Origin: Acidiflorens sp963841945
GTDB lineage: Bacteria > Acidobacteriota > Terriglobia > Terriglobales > Acidobacteriaceae
Assembly (NCBI GenBank): GCA_963841945.1
Contig: CAWJFC010000008.1
Coordinates: 124,001-188,000, forward strand
Length of the DNA stretch: 64,000 nt
Direction of reading: 5' to 3'
Under the pieces are notes generated by a model that was given only the letters and a program-made list of their open reading frames with translations, was not told the origin of the DNA and did not search any database. Within the stretch, counting starts at the first letter, position 1, and each line of letters starts with the position of its first letter. The translations under genes were made by a program, and so were the position numbers. Shown here piece by piece: positions 1 to 9,436 of the stretch.

Positions 1-96
1 CACTCCGCGCCGAGCAGCCACGGCGGTGGCGGATCGTCGCACGGTGGAGGTGGCGGTTCTCACGGCGGCGGTGGGGGCCACGGCGGCCACCGCTGA
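1..96 (+). CDS. C-terminal end of a Gly/His-rich protein (5' end outside window)
   Basis: Frame 1 is open from the first base to a TGA at 94-96 and encodes 31 residues made almost entirely of glycine, histidine and serine, ending in GGHGGHR. Such tails occur at the ends of assorted acidobacterial proteins and may bind metal or simply be low-complexity. The rest of the gene lies upstream, so no function can be given. A rho-independent terminator follows at 182-213, supporting transcription on the plus strand. Confidence 0.6.
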   Translation, partial: HSAPSSHGGGGSSHGGGGGSHGGGGGHGGHR

Positions 97-181
97 TCGG
101 ATTTTCAGAAATCTGGCGCCTCATATTCAACGACCGTCTTCAACGATCGTGAGCGCCGAAACAATGTCTCTCTTCCCAGGT

Positions 182-213
182 GGGACGCATCAGTTTCGCG
201 TCCCCCTTTTTTT
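182..213 (+). terminator. Rho-independent terminator after the Gly/His-rich gene
   Basis: GGGACGC (182-188) pairs with GCGTCCC (198-204) across a 9-base loop and is followed by CC and seven T residues (207-213). It lies 86 bases after the upstream stop and before the Shine-Dalgarno of the GH13 gene, so it separates the two transcription units. The rest of 97-335 shows nothing else. Confidence 0.8.
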
Positions 214-335
214 CGCAATTTTTGCGACATCGCAATTCCCAAAATTGCCATCCCACTCCCTGATTTCTGCAATGTTGCTTGCGGAATGATCCATCAACCC
301 GCTATTTTCTATGGATTGAGATAGAAGGGAGATTC

Positions 336-2045
336 ATGTCGTCTCCGAATTCTCGGATTTCGTTTTCCCGGATTCTGCCAATCTTGCTCGTTCTTTTCTG
401 CCCGCTCTTCGCCGCCGCGCAAACACCGGCCGTCGACGCCGAAGGCCATCAGTGGTGGCAGAACGCTGTCTTCTACGAGATATATCCGCGCAGTTTTGCC
501 GACAGCAATAACGACGGCATCGGCGACTTGAACGGCATTACTTCGAAGATGCAGTATCTGCATGACCTCGGCGTGGATGCGATCTGGATCACGCCCTGCT
601 ATCCCTCTCCCCAAGTTGACTTTGGCTATGACGTCTCCAACTATGAAGACATCGATCCGATGTACGGAACACTCGCCGACTTTAATCGCATGGTCGCCGA
701 AGGCAAGAAGCACGGCGTTCGCATCATCATGGACTTCGTGCCCAACCACACTTCGGATCAGCATCCGTGGTTCCTCGACTCGAAGTCCTCGCGCACTTCG
801 GCGCATCGCGACTGGTACATCTGGCGCGATGGCAAAGGCAACGGTAAACCGCCCAATAACTGGATCTCGCTCTTCGGCGGCTCGGCGTGGAAGTTCGATC
901 CGACAACGAGCCAGTACTACTACCACTTCTTCTATGCGGCGCAGCCCGATCTGAACTGGCGCAACCCCGCGGTTGAGAGCGCAATGCTCAACACCATGCG
1001 CTGGTGGTACAAGCGCGGCGTTGCCGGGTTCCGGCTCGATGCAGTCGATACGCTGTTCGAAGATCCTGCGCTGCATGACGACCCCGTTCTTCCGGGCAAG
1101 AACAGACAGGGCGATCCGATTACCGAGAACAAGTACAACACCAATCTCCCCGAGGTCCACACCGAACTCCAGAAGATGCGTAAAGTGGCCGACGAATCGG
1201 GTGCGGTCCTGATCGGCGAAACCTGGACCTCCAACATCGCCCAGCTCAACAAGTATTACGGCGACGGCAGCAAAGAACTCCAGATGCCGATGGACTTCAT
1301 GTTCACCACGGTGAATAAGCTCTCGCCGCCCGACTTCCGCAAGCAGATCGCAGCCGTAAATTCCGCCAAGGGCTGGCCGGTTTTCGTCATCAGCAATCAC
1401 GATATCGTGCGTTCCTACAATCGCTACGGTGACGGCCAGCACAACGACGCCATCGCCAAGCTGATGGCCATGTTCTACCTCACCCTTCGTGGCACTCCAA
1501 TCCTCTATTACGGCGAAGAGATTGGAATGGAGAACAACGATCCCAGGCGCAAGGAAGACGTGAAGGACCCGATCGGAATCACGGGCTGGCCCGCCGAGAT
1601 CGGCCGCGATGGCGAACGTACCCCGATGCAGTGGAACACCGCGCCCAACGCCGGATTCAGCCAGACAACGCCGTGGTTGCCAGTACCACCAAGCTATGAG
1701 ACGCACAACGTGGCCAGCGAGAGTAAAGACCCGAACTCGGTGCTGAGTATCTACAAAGCGGTCCTCGCCCTGCGGCATAGCAATCCGGCACTGCTTGATG
1801 GCAGTTACACCGCGCTGAACGAAGACGATCCCAATGTGCTCTCTTATCTGCGGATCTATAAAGGCAAAGCGGTGCTGGTTGCGCTAAACATGTCGGATGC
1901 CCCGCGAACGCTGAAGCTCGATCTAGCCAGTCAGGGATTTGCGAAGTTTACGCTGGCTCCGCTGGTTGGTGCAGCGGAGATCGGCAAGAACGGCGCGGTC
2001 GCACTTGCGCCGTTTGGAGCAGTGATCGCGGAAGTAAACAAGTAA
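336..2045 (+). CDS. Secreted GH13 alpha-glucosidase / alpha-amylase family enzyme
   Basis: 569 residues. The ATG at 336 is preceded by GAAGGGAG at a good distance; an upstream in-frame start at 279 lacks this and would bury the signal peptide. Residues 1 to about 28 form a Sec signal peptide ending FAAAQ. The (beta/alpha)8 domain follows, with FYEIYPRSF, a DFVPNHTS region, GFRLDAVD (nucleophile Asp near 235), LIGETW (acid/base Glu near 295) and ISNHDI (Asp near 356). The QRERTPMQW-like stretch (GERTPMQWN) and C-terminal beta domain fit the oligo-1,6-glucosidase/alpha-glucosidase/trehalose-synthase branch rather than endo-amylases. It probably releases glucose from oligosaccharides in the periplasm. 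The sugar porter just downstream on the same strand is a natural partner. Exact linkage specificity cannot be read from sequence. Confidence 0.88.
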   Translation: MSSPNSRISFSRILPILLVLFCPLFAAAQTPAVDAEGHQWWQNAVFYEIYPRSFADSNNDGIGDLNGITSKMQYLHDLGVDAIWITPCYPSPQVDFGYDVSNYEDIDPMYGTLADFNRMVAEGKKHGVRIIMDFVPNHTSDQHPWFLDSKSSRTSAHRDWYIWRDGKGNGKPPNNWISLFGGSAWKFDPTTSQYYYHFFYAAQPDLNWRNPAVESAMLNTMRWWYKRGVAGFRLDAVDTLFEDPALHDDPVLPGKNRQGDPITENKYNTNLPEVHTELQKMRKVADESGAVLIGETWTSNIAQLNKYYGDGSKELQMPMDFMFTTVNKLSPPDFRKQIAAVNSAKGWPVFVISNHDIVRSYNRYGDGQHNDAIAKLMAMFYLTLRGTPILYYGEEIGMENNDPRRKEDVKDPIGITGWPAEIGRDGERTPMQWNTAPNAGFSQTTPWLPVPPSYETHNVASESKDPNSVLSIYKAVLALRHSNPALLDGSYTALNEDDPNVLSYLRIYKGKAVLVALNMSDAPRTLKLDLASQGFAKFTLAPLVGAAEIGKNGAVALAPFGAVIAEVNK

Positions 2046-2147
2046 TTCTGACGTTCTCCGAGGCAAGATTTGCAGCCGCCGCAAACAACGGTATGATGAG
2101 TGCGAACTAAATCGCTTTATAACGCGTCGAAATAGCCTGAGGTGGAA

Positions 2148-3584
2148 ATGTCCCAAGCGGGAGCGGTCGGAGCAAAGTCTGGCGGCTACAAGACAATCGT
2201 CTACATCATCTGCTCGGTGGCCGCGCTGGGCGGCCTGTTGTTTGGCCTCGATCAGGGATTTATCGCGAACTCACTCGAGACGATTCAGCAGCACTATCAC
2301 CTCGGCGTCCAGGGCGGGGAGCACTATTCGTCCATCCTGGCGACCGGCGGTATCGTCGGCGCGCTGCTTTCTGGGATCTTCGCCCGTTTCCTCGGCCGTA
2401 AGAAAAGCCTGCTCTTCGCCGGCTTCATCTTCACCGCAGCTTCCGCGTACTCGGCTTTGCTCCCGCCGTTGCCCGTGCTCTCTGCCTGCCGCTTCGCTCT
2501 CGGCTTCGGAGTCGGCGTCGCCTCCTTCGTCGTTCCTCTTTTTCTGTCCGAGACCGCTCCCGCATCCATTCGTGGATCGATGGGTACGCTCTTCCAGTTG
2601 ATGATCACGATCGGAATATTCCTGATCTCTCTCACCAACGTTTTGATTGCCCGAGCCTTCGTTAATCCCGCCACTTCTCTGCCGCTCATGTTTCTGACCA
2701 TCACCTTGTTCGCGGCGCTCATGTTCCTTTGCGGCTTCATGCTCCCCGAGAGTCCGCGTTGGCTGATGCTGAAGGGCAGGAGAGACGACGCGATCAAGGT
2801 CCTGCGCCGGACGCTGAATACAGAACAGGAAATTGACCTCGCGATCGAGGAGATCGAGCAGGCGCTGCACGGACCGCAGGGCGCAGGTGTGGGAATTGTG
2901 ATGCGCGGCTACTTCCTGAAGGTTCTGCTCGTGGGCGTTTTTTTGCAGATGTGCCAGCAACTCGTTGGTATCAACATGATGATCTACTACTCGCCGACGA
3001 TTTTCGGGTACGCGGGCATGAAGGGATTGCTCGCCTCAATGACTGTCCCGACGGTGAACATGCTGTTCACCTTTCCTGCGATCCGCCTGGTCGAGAAGTG
3101 GGGACGCAAGAAGCTGCTCTATGTCGGCGCGATCACCATGCTGGTCACCATGATTGCGGCAGGTGCCGCTTTCCACGCGATTGGCTCCGCCTCCGACCCT
3201 TCCATGATCGGGAGCACGCCGAAGGCAGTGCTGCTGGTATCGGCAATACTCTACATCTTTGGTTTTGCTGTCTCCTGGGGCCCGGTCGTCTGGATCGTGT
3301 GTTCTGAAATCTTCCCGCTCGAAGGCCGCGAAATCGGCATGACGATCACAACCATGGTCAACTGGACCTTCGCCGGTCTCGTAATGGCGAACGCTCTCTC
3401 CTTCATGCAAGCGCATGGCAACGCATCGATCTTTTATGTGTTCGCGGGCTTCTGCGTGCTCGCAATAGCGTTCGTGGCTCTGTTTGTGCCGGAGACCAAG
3501 GGGATCACTCTCGAAGAGATGGAGTTTAACCTCAAGAACGGCGTTCGACTTCGCGAACTGGGCAATCGCGTACCGGGACACTAA
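2148..3584 (+). CDS. MFS sugar porter (sugar:H+ symporter)
   Basis: 478 residues, twelve predicted membrane helices, sugar porter family (GalP/XylE/AraE type). Family marks are present in order: GLDQGFIANS in helix 1, GRKKSL after helix 2, PESPRWLM at the end of helix 6, QQLVGINMMIYYSP in helix 7, GRKKLL after helix 8 and the terminal VPETKG near residue 450. I chose ATG 2148 because GAGG at 2139-2142 sits 5 bases upstream; a GTG at 2142 is in frame but overlaps that site. It lies about 100 bases after the secreted GH13 enzyme and probably imports its monosaccharide product. The substrate (glucose, xylose, galactose) is not determinable here. Confidence 0.88.
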   Translation: MSQAGAVGAKSGGYKTIVYIICSVAALGGLLFGLDQGFIANSLETIQQHYHLGVQGGEHYSSILATGGIVGALLSGIFARFLGRKKSLLFAGFIFTAASAYSALLPPLPVLSACRFALGFGVGVASFVVPLFLSETAPASIRGSMGTLFQLMITIGIFLISLTNVLIARAFVNPATSLPLMFLTITLFAALMFLCGFMLPESPRWLMLKGRRDDAIKVLRRTLNTEQEIDLAIEEIEQALHGPQGAGVGIVMRGYFLKVLLVGVFLQMCQQLVGINMMIYYSPTIFGYAGMKGLLASMTVPTVNMLFTFPAIRLVEKWGRKKLLYVGAITMLVTMIAAGAAFHAIGSASDPSMIGSTPKAVLLVSAILYIFGFAVSWGPVVWIVCSEIFPLEGREIGMTITTMVNWTFAGLVMANALSFMQAHGNASIFYVFAGFCVLAIAFVALFVPETKGITLEEMEFNLKNGVRLRELGNRVPGH

Positions 3585-3686
3585 ACGTCCGCTCCGCTGA
3601 TGAGCCAAGTTCCGGAATACCGCAAACTTGCCGACCTCACTTTCGCTTCCGTCGATGACGACTAGTCTTGATCAATACCTCTCAGG

Positions 3687-4232
3687 CTAGTGCGGGGCTC
3701 GCGTTAGTTTCAGATCGGCGAACTGCGTCCAGTTGCCTTCTTTGTTCTTCTGTTCCATAAGCCATTCCCATGCGCCCGACTCGGGGGTCCACCGAAATGT
3801 CGTGTGAAACGGACCATCCGGGTACTCGAAAACGAAGCGGATCGCGTTGCCCTCGCGCGTGCCATAGCCGAGCGTTTCCGAAAAGCGCGCCCCGAATACA
3901 TCCATCAGGTGAAGAACGTAATGCTCACTAACGGGATCGTAACCGAGAAACCAGATCGCCTCGTAGGCACGTTCGCCGGTTGGAGCGTCGGCCCGGGTTT
4001 TTTCATGGATGCGAAGGAACTGGTGATCGAGGACCCATTCGGCTTCTACGTCATGGTGGCCGGTGCGGCCCATGACTGGGCCCTCAAGCTTCCAGACTCC
4101 TGCCATGTGATCGACCAGATCATCGTGCCACGGGACGGGGGCCTGTGCCGATAGTGGAGCCGCCACTAACGCGATAAACAAAAGCAGAATCGCGACACAA
4201 CCATAACCCCAACCATCACAAAGAGATTTCAT
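3687..4232 (-). CDS. Secreted DUF1579-like protein
   Basis: 181 residues with an N-terminal hydrophobic segment (about 10-30) ending LSAQA, a likely signal peptide. The rest resembles the DUF1579 / lipocalin-like fold: an early GVWKLEG motif, then alternating beta strands rich in aromatic residues (EWVLDHQFL, YEAIWFLGYD, FRWTPESGAWEW). Members of this family bear no assigned activity and often carry small-ligand-binding beta barrels. It is convergent with the sugar porter and divergent from the HAF-repeat gene, so it is probably transcribed alone. No clear Shine-Dalgarno precedes the ATG at 4232, so the start is moderately sure. Confidence 0.65.
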   Translation of the reverse strand: MKSLCDGWGYGCVAILLLFIALVAAPLSAQAPVPWHDDLVDHMAGVWKLEGPVMGRTGHHDVEAEWVLDHQFLRIHEKTRADAPTGERAYEAIWFLGYDPVSEHYVLHLMDVFGARFSETLGYGTREGNAIRFVFEYPDGPFHTTFRWTPESGAWEWLMEQKNKEGNWTQFADLKLTRAPH

Positions 4233-4564
4233 ATCGCGGAATTCTCTCAGCCATCCGACCGAGTGGTCAAATCCTGGGGACCAGAATGGCGACCGGGATC
4301 GCGCCTGAGAGTTCGGTCTCCCTCAACCGCGTATCGGTCGACTCGGCGGCCGCAGATACTGGCGTGCGCACAGCCCTTCGAGATTATTTCTGAAAAGCGT
4401 GAGGGAATTCACTCCCCGACGTCGCTTTAACAAGTGAGCGCGAAATTTAACCGCGAAGATTGCTTCCTATCCGAGCCAGTTCGCAGCCGATTTTGCGCGG
4501 GGTTCAGCCACCAGGCGGGCTCTGAGATTCCGTTCCCTTGGAACGAAGAAGGACGAGGAATACC
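4233..4564. other. 332-base intergenic region between divergent genes
   Basis: This gap must hold the promoters of the DUF1579-like gene (minus) and the HAF-repeat gene (plus). I see no ORF, tRNA or strong repeat. A short imperfect palindrome (GGGAATTCACTCCC, near 4404) is the only symmetry noted, and no convincing -35/-10 pair stands out. Confidence 0.4.
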
Positions 4565-5449
4565 GTGAAACTAAAAATGTTAGTTCTCCCCGTGAGCTTG
4601 TTCGTGCTGTTCAGCATGAGCGCAGCTTTTGCCCAAACCTCATACAACTTCCAGACTGTTAATTATCCCGGCGACAGTTTTACGCAGTTGCTGGGCATCA
4701 ATAACTCGGGCGACATCGCCGGCTATCACGGCTTCGCCGTCAACTCGGGATTCACATACAGTCTCACAACCGGCAAGTTCACCACGGAAAACTACCCCAA
4801 AGCGGCCATGACACAGGTGATCGGCATCAACAACGAACCCTTCAAGACTTCTGGCTTCTACGTTTTGAAAAGCGGCAAGACGTTCGGCTTCACCGATTAT
4901 GAAGGAACCTTCGTGAGCGTGAGCTATCCGAAGACGCCCTTCAACCAGTTGCTCAGCCAGAACGACTTCGGCCAGGCAGCTGGCTACTACAGCACCAAGG
5001 CCGACGGTTCCGGCCCCGATCACGCCTACGTCTATGACGAATTTGGTGGCGTGTTCGAGTTGTTCACTATTCCCGGTTCGACGAGCGCGCAGGCTACCGG
5101 CATCAACAATGCAGGCGACGTCTGCGGCTTCACCGTGGACAGCGCCAACAACAATCACGGGTGGCTGAAGGTCCAAGGCCACTTCACGATTCTCGATGCT
5201 CCCGACGCCGCGGGCTTCACCCAGGCTCTTGGTCTGAACAACAACGGTCAAGTGGTTGGCGACTACGCGGATGCAAGCGGCCTCACGCATGGCTTTGTCT
5301 ACACAGTGAGTTCGAATTCGTGGCAAACGGTCGATGACCCGAGCGGAGTTGGATCCACGATCGTTAACGGCATCAATGACAAGGGCATGTTGGTTGGCTT
5401 TTATGGCACGGCGCCTACCAACGATGGATTCGTTGCCACACCTCAGTAA
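4565..5449 (+). CDS. Exported HAF-repeat beta-propeller-like protein
   Basis: 294 residues. The GTG at 4565 follows GGACGAGG at 4551-4557 with good spacing and opens directly into a signal peptide (SMSAAFAQ end). The mature protein is built from repeats of roughly 40-45 residues with the recurring core GINNSGDIAGY / GINNAGDVCGF / GLNNNGQVVGDY / GINDKGMLVGFY, typical of the extracellular HAF repeat family. These repeats probably fold as a propeller. The function is unknown; in Acidobacteriota such proteins are numerous and secreted. It is a single-gene unit with its own terminator at 5543-5574. Confidence 0.75.
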   Translation: MKLKMLVLPVSLFVLFSMSAAFAQTSYNFQTVNYPGDSFTQLLGINNSGDIAGYHGFAVNSGFTYSLTTGKFTTENYPKAAMTQVIGINNEPFKTSGFYVLKSGKTFGFTDYEGTFVSVSYPKTPFNQLLSQNDFGQAAGYYSTKADGSGPDHAYVYDEFGGVFELFTIPGSTSAQATGINNAGDVCGFTVDSANNNHGWLKVQGHFTILDAPDAAGFTQALGLNNNGQVVGDYADASGLTHGFVYTVSSNSWQTVDDPSGVGSTIVNGINDKGMLVGFYGTAPTNDGFVATPQ

Positions 5450-5460
5450 GCCACATCATT

Positions 5461-5510
5461 CGGTAACAGGCGTGGAGCGATGAGAACCTGCACGTTCCGC
5501 ACTGTTACCG
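5461..5510. repeat. Spaced 9-bp inverted repeat downstream of the HAF gene
   Basis: CGGTAACAG (5461-5469) and CTGTTACCG (5502-5510) are exact reverse complements separated by 32 bases. It lies in the 3' untranslated region, just before the terminator. It could form an RNA stem that protects the transcript end; no protein-binding role is evident. Confidence 0.4.
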
Positions 5511-5542
5511 CAAGTCGTGCGCAATAAGTCTCTCCTGGACGG

Positions 5543-5574
5543 GCCCGGAGACAACAAACTCCGGGCTCTTTTTT
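5543..5574 (+). terminator. Rho-independent terminator of the HAF-repeat gene
   Basis: GCCCGGAG (5543-5550), an 8-base loop, CTCCGGGC (5559-5566), then TCTTTTTT. The 8-bp GC-rich stem and U tract are textbook for the plus strand. Read from the minus strand it lacks a downstream U tract, so it does not terminate the receiver gene that ends at 5584. Confidence 0.92.
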
Positions 5575-5583
5575 ATGTGGCAC

Positions 5584-6072
5584 TCATCCCTCTTGGTCTA
5601 ACTCTTCGCCGCCGTGCGCCGCCGCTGTCACCACAGGAGACTGGTTGACCAGCAGCCAGTAGAGGCCTGCACTCTTCACCGTCCGCTGAAACTGGTCGAA
5701 GTCCACCGGCTTCTGAATGTAGCTATTGGCGCCCAATCCATAGCTCTTAATCAGATCGCGTTCTTCATTCGACGAAGTCAGTATCACCACCGGAATCGTG
5801 CACGTGCGCGGATCTTCTTTAAGACGCTTCAGTACTTGCATCCCATCGACTTTTGGCAACTTGAGATCGAGAAGCACCAGACGGGGTGGTTCGTCGAAAG
5901 AGCGTTCAGTATGGCTCCCATTACAGAAGAGAAAATCGAGCGCCTCTTCGCCGTCACGCGCCACGTGAATCGAATTGGCGAGATTTTCTTTTCTTAGGGC
6001 GTGAAGTGTTAATTCCACATCATCTTCATTGTCTTCCACTAATAAAATTTCGATTTGGTTCTGGGTCATCAT
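5584..6072 (-). CDS. Stand-alone response regulator receiver (Rcp1-like)
   Basis: 162 residues, essentially a single REC domain of the Rcp1/CheY-like type that partners phytochrome- and PAS-type kinases. Visible marks are the acidic pair in LLVEDNEDD, the phospho-acceptor Asp in LVLLDLKLPK (near residue 72), the Thr/Ser in VILTSSNEE and the Lys in YIQKPVD. There is no output domain, so it signals by protein contact. Its ATG (6072) overlaps the stop of the upstream kinase by 4 bases (ATGA), showing translational coupling and naming that kinase as likely phosphodonor. Confidence 0.9.
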   Translation of the reverse strand: MMTQNQIEILLVEDNEDDVELTLHALRKENLANSIHVARDGEEALDFLFCNGSHTERSFDEPPRLVLLDLKLPKVDGMQVLKRLKEDPRTCTIPVVILTSSNEERDLIKSYGLGANSYIQKPVDFDQFQRTVKSAGLYWLLVNQSPVVTAAAHGGEELDQEG

Positions 6073-8726
6073 TGTTCTCCCGCCACAGCGGTCAGGGTCT
6101 TGGTCCCATTCGCTTCGTGATTGCCAACCGTGAAATAAAAGGTTGCACCCTTGTCGAGCTCGGCCTCAGCCCAGATGCGACCGCCATGCTTCTGGACAAT
6201 GCGTTGCACGGTGGCCAGCCCTACGCCTGTTCCGTCAAAGTCTTCCTGGCGGTGCAGGCGCTGGAATACGCCGAAAAGCTTGTCCGCGTACTTCATATTG
6301 AAGCCCACCCCGTTGTCGCGGATATAAACAACAGGCCCATTCTCGGCCTCTATCTGTCCCACCTCGATGACGGGGTGAGAACGCGGCCGGGTAAATTTAA
6401 GTGCATTCGAAAGCAGGTTCTGCAACACTTGCTTGAGCAAGCCCGGATCGCAATCGAGAAAAGGCAATTCTCCAATTTTCCACTCTATCTCGCGGCCTTC
6501 ACACTCGGGCTGCAACTCGGCAATCACTTCGTCTACGATGGAGCGCAATCCGGTGACCTGTAGTCGTAGCGACTGCCGCCCGATTCGCCCGAGATTTAGC
6601 AGATCATCGATCAACATTCCCATGCGGCGCGTGCCGCCCTCAATCCGTTCGAGGTAATGCTGCGCCTCTGCCGGCAGCGTGGTACCGAACTCCTGTGCCA
6701 ACAATTTGGAAAATCCGCTGATGTGGCGCAAGGGCGCGCGCAGGTCGTGTGAGACGGAATACGTGAAGGCCTCAAGCTCCTTATTACTCGCAGCGAGATC
6801 GGCATTGGCGCGGCCAAGCTGAGTCGACGCCCGGGCCAGCTTGATCGTGCCATAACTCAATTGCGAGATCATCCCCGCGAGCTTGGCAAGAAACGCCATG
6901 CTGGCATTGACCTCTTCCTGGCTCAATCGCGGCGTGGCTTCCAGCGCAGCAATGTACTCATGTTCATTAAAGCCATACTTTCTTGCCTGGGCTCGGAAGA
7001 GTTCGTAGTCAATGGACTCGCCTGTAAACAGAAACTGCCCGCAAAAGAGGTTCCCCATATGGTGGTCGCCCACCACGATGGGTGTGACGACGTCCCACAT
7101 ATTGTTTTTGCATTTGTAAATCTTGAACTCTCCTGGCGGCGCTCCCGCTGACAGTTGGCGGTCACTTTCCTCGCAGTGCTGACAGCTTTCCGGATGGATC
7201 CGGTGAAACTTCACACAGATGTCCTGCCAGCCCACGGCGGTCAGGATATTGCCCTTGAGGTCAAGCAGCGCCGTGGTCACGTGGACGATCGAATGGAAGC
7301 TATCCAGGAGTTGCTGGATCGCCGGAATATCCAGAATGTCGGACAATTCCAAGCTCCCCAAGTCGCCCTCAGGGGAGAGAATGCTGTCTAATTTTCGCCG
7401 CACGCGCTGTTCACTTTCGTGCAACTGAGCGGTCCGGCGTTGCACTCGCTCTTCCAATTCCTGGTTGAGCTTGCGGATCTTCTCTTCCGCCCGCTTGCGG
7501 GCGGTGATATCGGCAAAAATGACGGCGACCTGGCGCTGCTCAGGCTCGCCGATGCGACGGGCGTAAACGTCATACCAGCGCTGTTGTGCCGCCGCTTCAT
7601 TTTCTACATGTCCAGGTTCGCCCGTGAGCGCTACCTTTCCATAAAAATCGAACCAACGCTCTTCCGTGTCCGGCGCCAGTTCGAGCATCCTCTTTCCCTG
7701 CGCGTTCTGGATGCCGGTTTGCGTTTCGAAAGATGGACTGATCTCGAGAAAGCGGACGTCGACTGGCTGTTCGTGTTCGTCGAAGAGCACTTCGATCAGA
7801 CAAAAGCCTTCGACCATGGAGTCGAACAGGTTACGGTATTTTTCTTCCGACTCCCGCACTCGCTGCTCCGCCCGCTTGTGCTCCGTAATATCGCGCGCGA
7901 TGGTTGAAGCTCCCACAATCTTGCCGGTATCGTCTCTTACGGAGCTGACCGAAAGGGAGACATCAATCCGTTGCCCGTCTTTCCTGATCCGCGCGCATTC
8001 ATAGTGGCGGACTTGCTCTCCATGCCGGATGGCCCGCATGATCGAGTTGAAGTCCTCCGTCCGATCGGGAGGAATCAGCGTGGCGATGGGCCGACCAATC
8101 ATTTCCGCCGCAGCGTAGCCGTAGATGATCTCCGCGCCGGGGTTCCAACTGGTGACAATCCCGTCCAAGTCCTTGCCGATGATGGCGTCGTGCGAGAAGG
8201 TCACGATCGAAGCCAGCGCCCGTTGTGCTTTTTCCGCCGCCTTTCGCGCGGGCCAGTCGCGGTTTTTGATTCGCCAGTCGATGAGCAACAGTGCGGCCCC
8301 GAGGACCATGAAGTTGAACGCAGTAATGGGAGACATCAACCCAGGATGAAGCGTGGCATTCGACGGATCGGGTAGGGCGGAAATCACCGACTGGTCGATG
8401 TGGAAGCCGCGGCTGAAAAAGAACTCTATGCCACTCAAGAGGGCAAGTCCGCATAACAAGAAGGCCGCCATGCGACCGGCCGTCCGACCGCCATGCGAGA
8501 TCGACCCCTCTTCGCGAAGAAACCACAGGGCGACCGCGGCCAGGAGGAAGCAGACCGCCGCGTTCACCTTCAGCGTGAGCGGCTCGACTCCCCACGTCAC
8601 CAGGCTGCGGATATGCAGCGCCGAGCCCGCCATTCCGCAAATGCCGACCGCGGCTAAGAATACACTCGCCGCAGTAGAGGCTCTCCCATAGAACTGCGCG
8701 AGGCGGGAATCGGACTGCTCCTTCAT
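6069..8726 (-). CDS. Membrane PAS/PocR sensor histidine kinase
   Basis: 885 residues. Order: about four membrane helices (residues 20-165), PAS 1 (about 170-290), PAS 2 (about 295-410), a coiled coil (about 410-445), a PocR-type sensor domain (about 455-625) with the characteristic Cys-rich block HPESCQHCEES and YKCKNNMWDVVTPI, HisKA with SHDLRAPL (phospho-His 660) and a HATPase domain (about 760-875) with N, G1 and G2 boxes (LLSNALKF, DNGVGF, GTGVGLATV). PocR domains bind small hydrocarbon-derived ligands or act through Cys-bound metal, so this kinase may sense a small molecule or redox state. It is translationally coupled to the receiver at 5584-6072. The signal is unknown. Confidence 0.9.
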   Translation of the reverse strand: MKEQSDSRLAQFYGRASTAASVFLAAVGICGMAGSALHIRSLVTWGVEPLTLKVNAAVCFLLAAVALWFLREEGSISHGGRTAGRMAAFLLCGLALLSGIEFFFSRGFHIDQSVISALPDPSNATLHPGLMSPITAFNFMVLGAALLLIDWRIKNRDWPARKAAEKAQRALASIVTFSHDAIIGKDLDGIVTSWNPGAEIIYGYAAAEMIGRPIATLIPPDRTEDFNSIMRAIRHGEQVRHYECARIRKDGQRIDVSLSVSSVRDDTGKIVGASTIARDITEHKRAEQRVRESEEKYRNLFDSMVEGFCLIEVLFDEHEQPVDVRFLEISPSFETQTGIQNAQGKRMLELAPDTEERWFDFYGKVALTGEPGHVENEAAAQQRWYDVYARRIGEPEQRQVAVIFADITARKRAEEKIRKLNQELEERVQRRTAQLHESEQRVRRKLDSILSPEGDLGSLELSDILDIPAIQQLLDSFHSIVHVTTALLDLKGNILTAVGWQDICVKFHRIHPESCQHCEESDRQLSAGAPPGEFKIYKCKNNMWDVVTPIVVGDHHMGNLFCGQFLFTGESIDYELFRAQARKYGFNEHEYIAALEATPRLSQEEVNASMAFLAKLAGMISQLSYGTIKLARASTQLGRANADLAASNKELEAFTYSVSHDLRAPLRHISGFSKLLAQEFGTTLPAEAQHYLERIEGGTRRMGMLIDDLLNLGRIGRQSLRLQVTGLRSIVDEVIAELQPECEGREIEWKIGELPFLDCDPGLLKQVLQNLLSNALKFTRPRSHPVIEVGQIEAENGPVVYIRDNGVGFNMKYADKLFGVFQRLHRQEDFDGTGVGLATVQRIVQKHGGRIWAEAELDKGATFYFTVGNHEANGTKTLTAVAGEQ

Positions 8727-8925
8727 CCAGTACCGCCTTGGTCGAGCATAAATTTAGAAGCCTTTCTTTCCAGCCACACCGTCATCACCAGCCAGAATCA
8801 GTATGAGCGGGGCGAAATCGGGACGGTGTCACACGACGAATTCAGCCAAAAATTGATTTCCCAAATTGGAGCTTCGCCTTTCGGCCCGGCGTAATCCCGG
8901 CCGCAAGGGCATCGCTGGAACTGCC

Positions 8926-9312
8926 TCATCCCATCAGTTTGGCGAGTCGCGGTGTGCACGCCAGTCCCCGATGCGTGGTCTGGTCGACGATCAGCGTGCG
9001 CTCCTGCGGTGTCAGCCCCAGGAACTCCAGCCCGCACCCGAAGTCTGAGCAATGCCGCACGATAGCGATCAGCCGGAGACTGTTCTCCAGGAGTGGCAAC
9101 TCGATCTCCAGCGTCTCGCCCGGGCGCAGATTCCCATTGACCAACGCTCCAAATCCTCCTTCGCTGAGATCCAGGCTCATCCCCGTCGACGTCCAGCTCA
9201 CGCCTGCCTTCAAGTGATGCAGTTTGACGGGGACACTGAAAGGTGCGCGCCGATGCCGCCGGACACATCCGTTTGACCACCCAGCGGCTTTGGTTGGGGA
9301 ATCTGGCTGCAT
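8926..9312 (-). CDS. PilZ-domain protein (probable c-di-GMP receptor)
   Basis: 128 residues consisting of one PilZ domain. The c-di-GMP-binding signature is present: an Arg cluster RRHRRAPF (near residues 18-26) and DLSEGGFG (near 48-55), matching RxxxR and (D/N)xSxxG. The ATG at 9312 has GGAG six bases upstream. It sits among kinases and receivers and a c-di-GMP phosphodiesterase lies at 13827-14510, so it is a plausible second-messenger effector. The target process cannot be read from sequence. Confidence 0.82.
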   Translation of the reverse strand: MQPDSPTKAAGWSNGCVRRHRRAPFSVPVKLHHLKAGVSWTSTGMSLDLSEGGFGALVNGNLRPGETLEIELPLLENSLRLIAIVRHCSDFGCGLEFLGLTPQERTLIVDQTTHRGLACTPRLAKLMG

Positions 9313-9436
9313 GACAGCTCCTTTTTGCGTGCGGCCTCAAGGACCGGAACCGCCTAACAATGGATCGCTTCTAATACGCCGTTGACGACTGCCGGAGTGA
9401 TGCTGTCCAGGGCTTCGCGCCGCGGCAAACCAACTC

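Noticed and set aside
26..289. 87-codon plus-strand frame at the window start
   Set aside because: Overlaps the Gly/His-rich gene end in another frame and runs through the terminator.
309..1778. 489-codon open frame on the minus strand inside the GH13 gene
   Set aside because: Antisense shadow of a high-GC gene; the translation is low-complexity Val/Arg/Glu-rich and the plus frame has all GH13 motifs.
2271..2960. 229-codon minus-strand frame inside the sugar porter
   Set aside because: His/Glu/Gln-rich complement of membrane-helix codons; no family resemblance.
3600..3665. 21-codon ORF between the sugar porter and the DUF1579-like gene
   Set aside because: Too short and without a ribosome site; likely chance.
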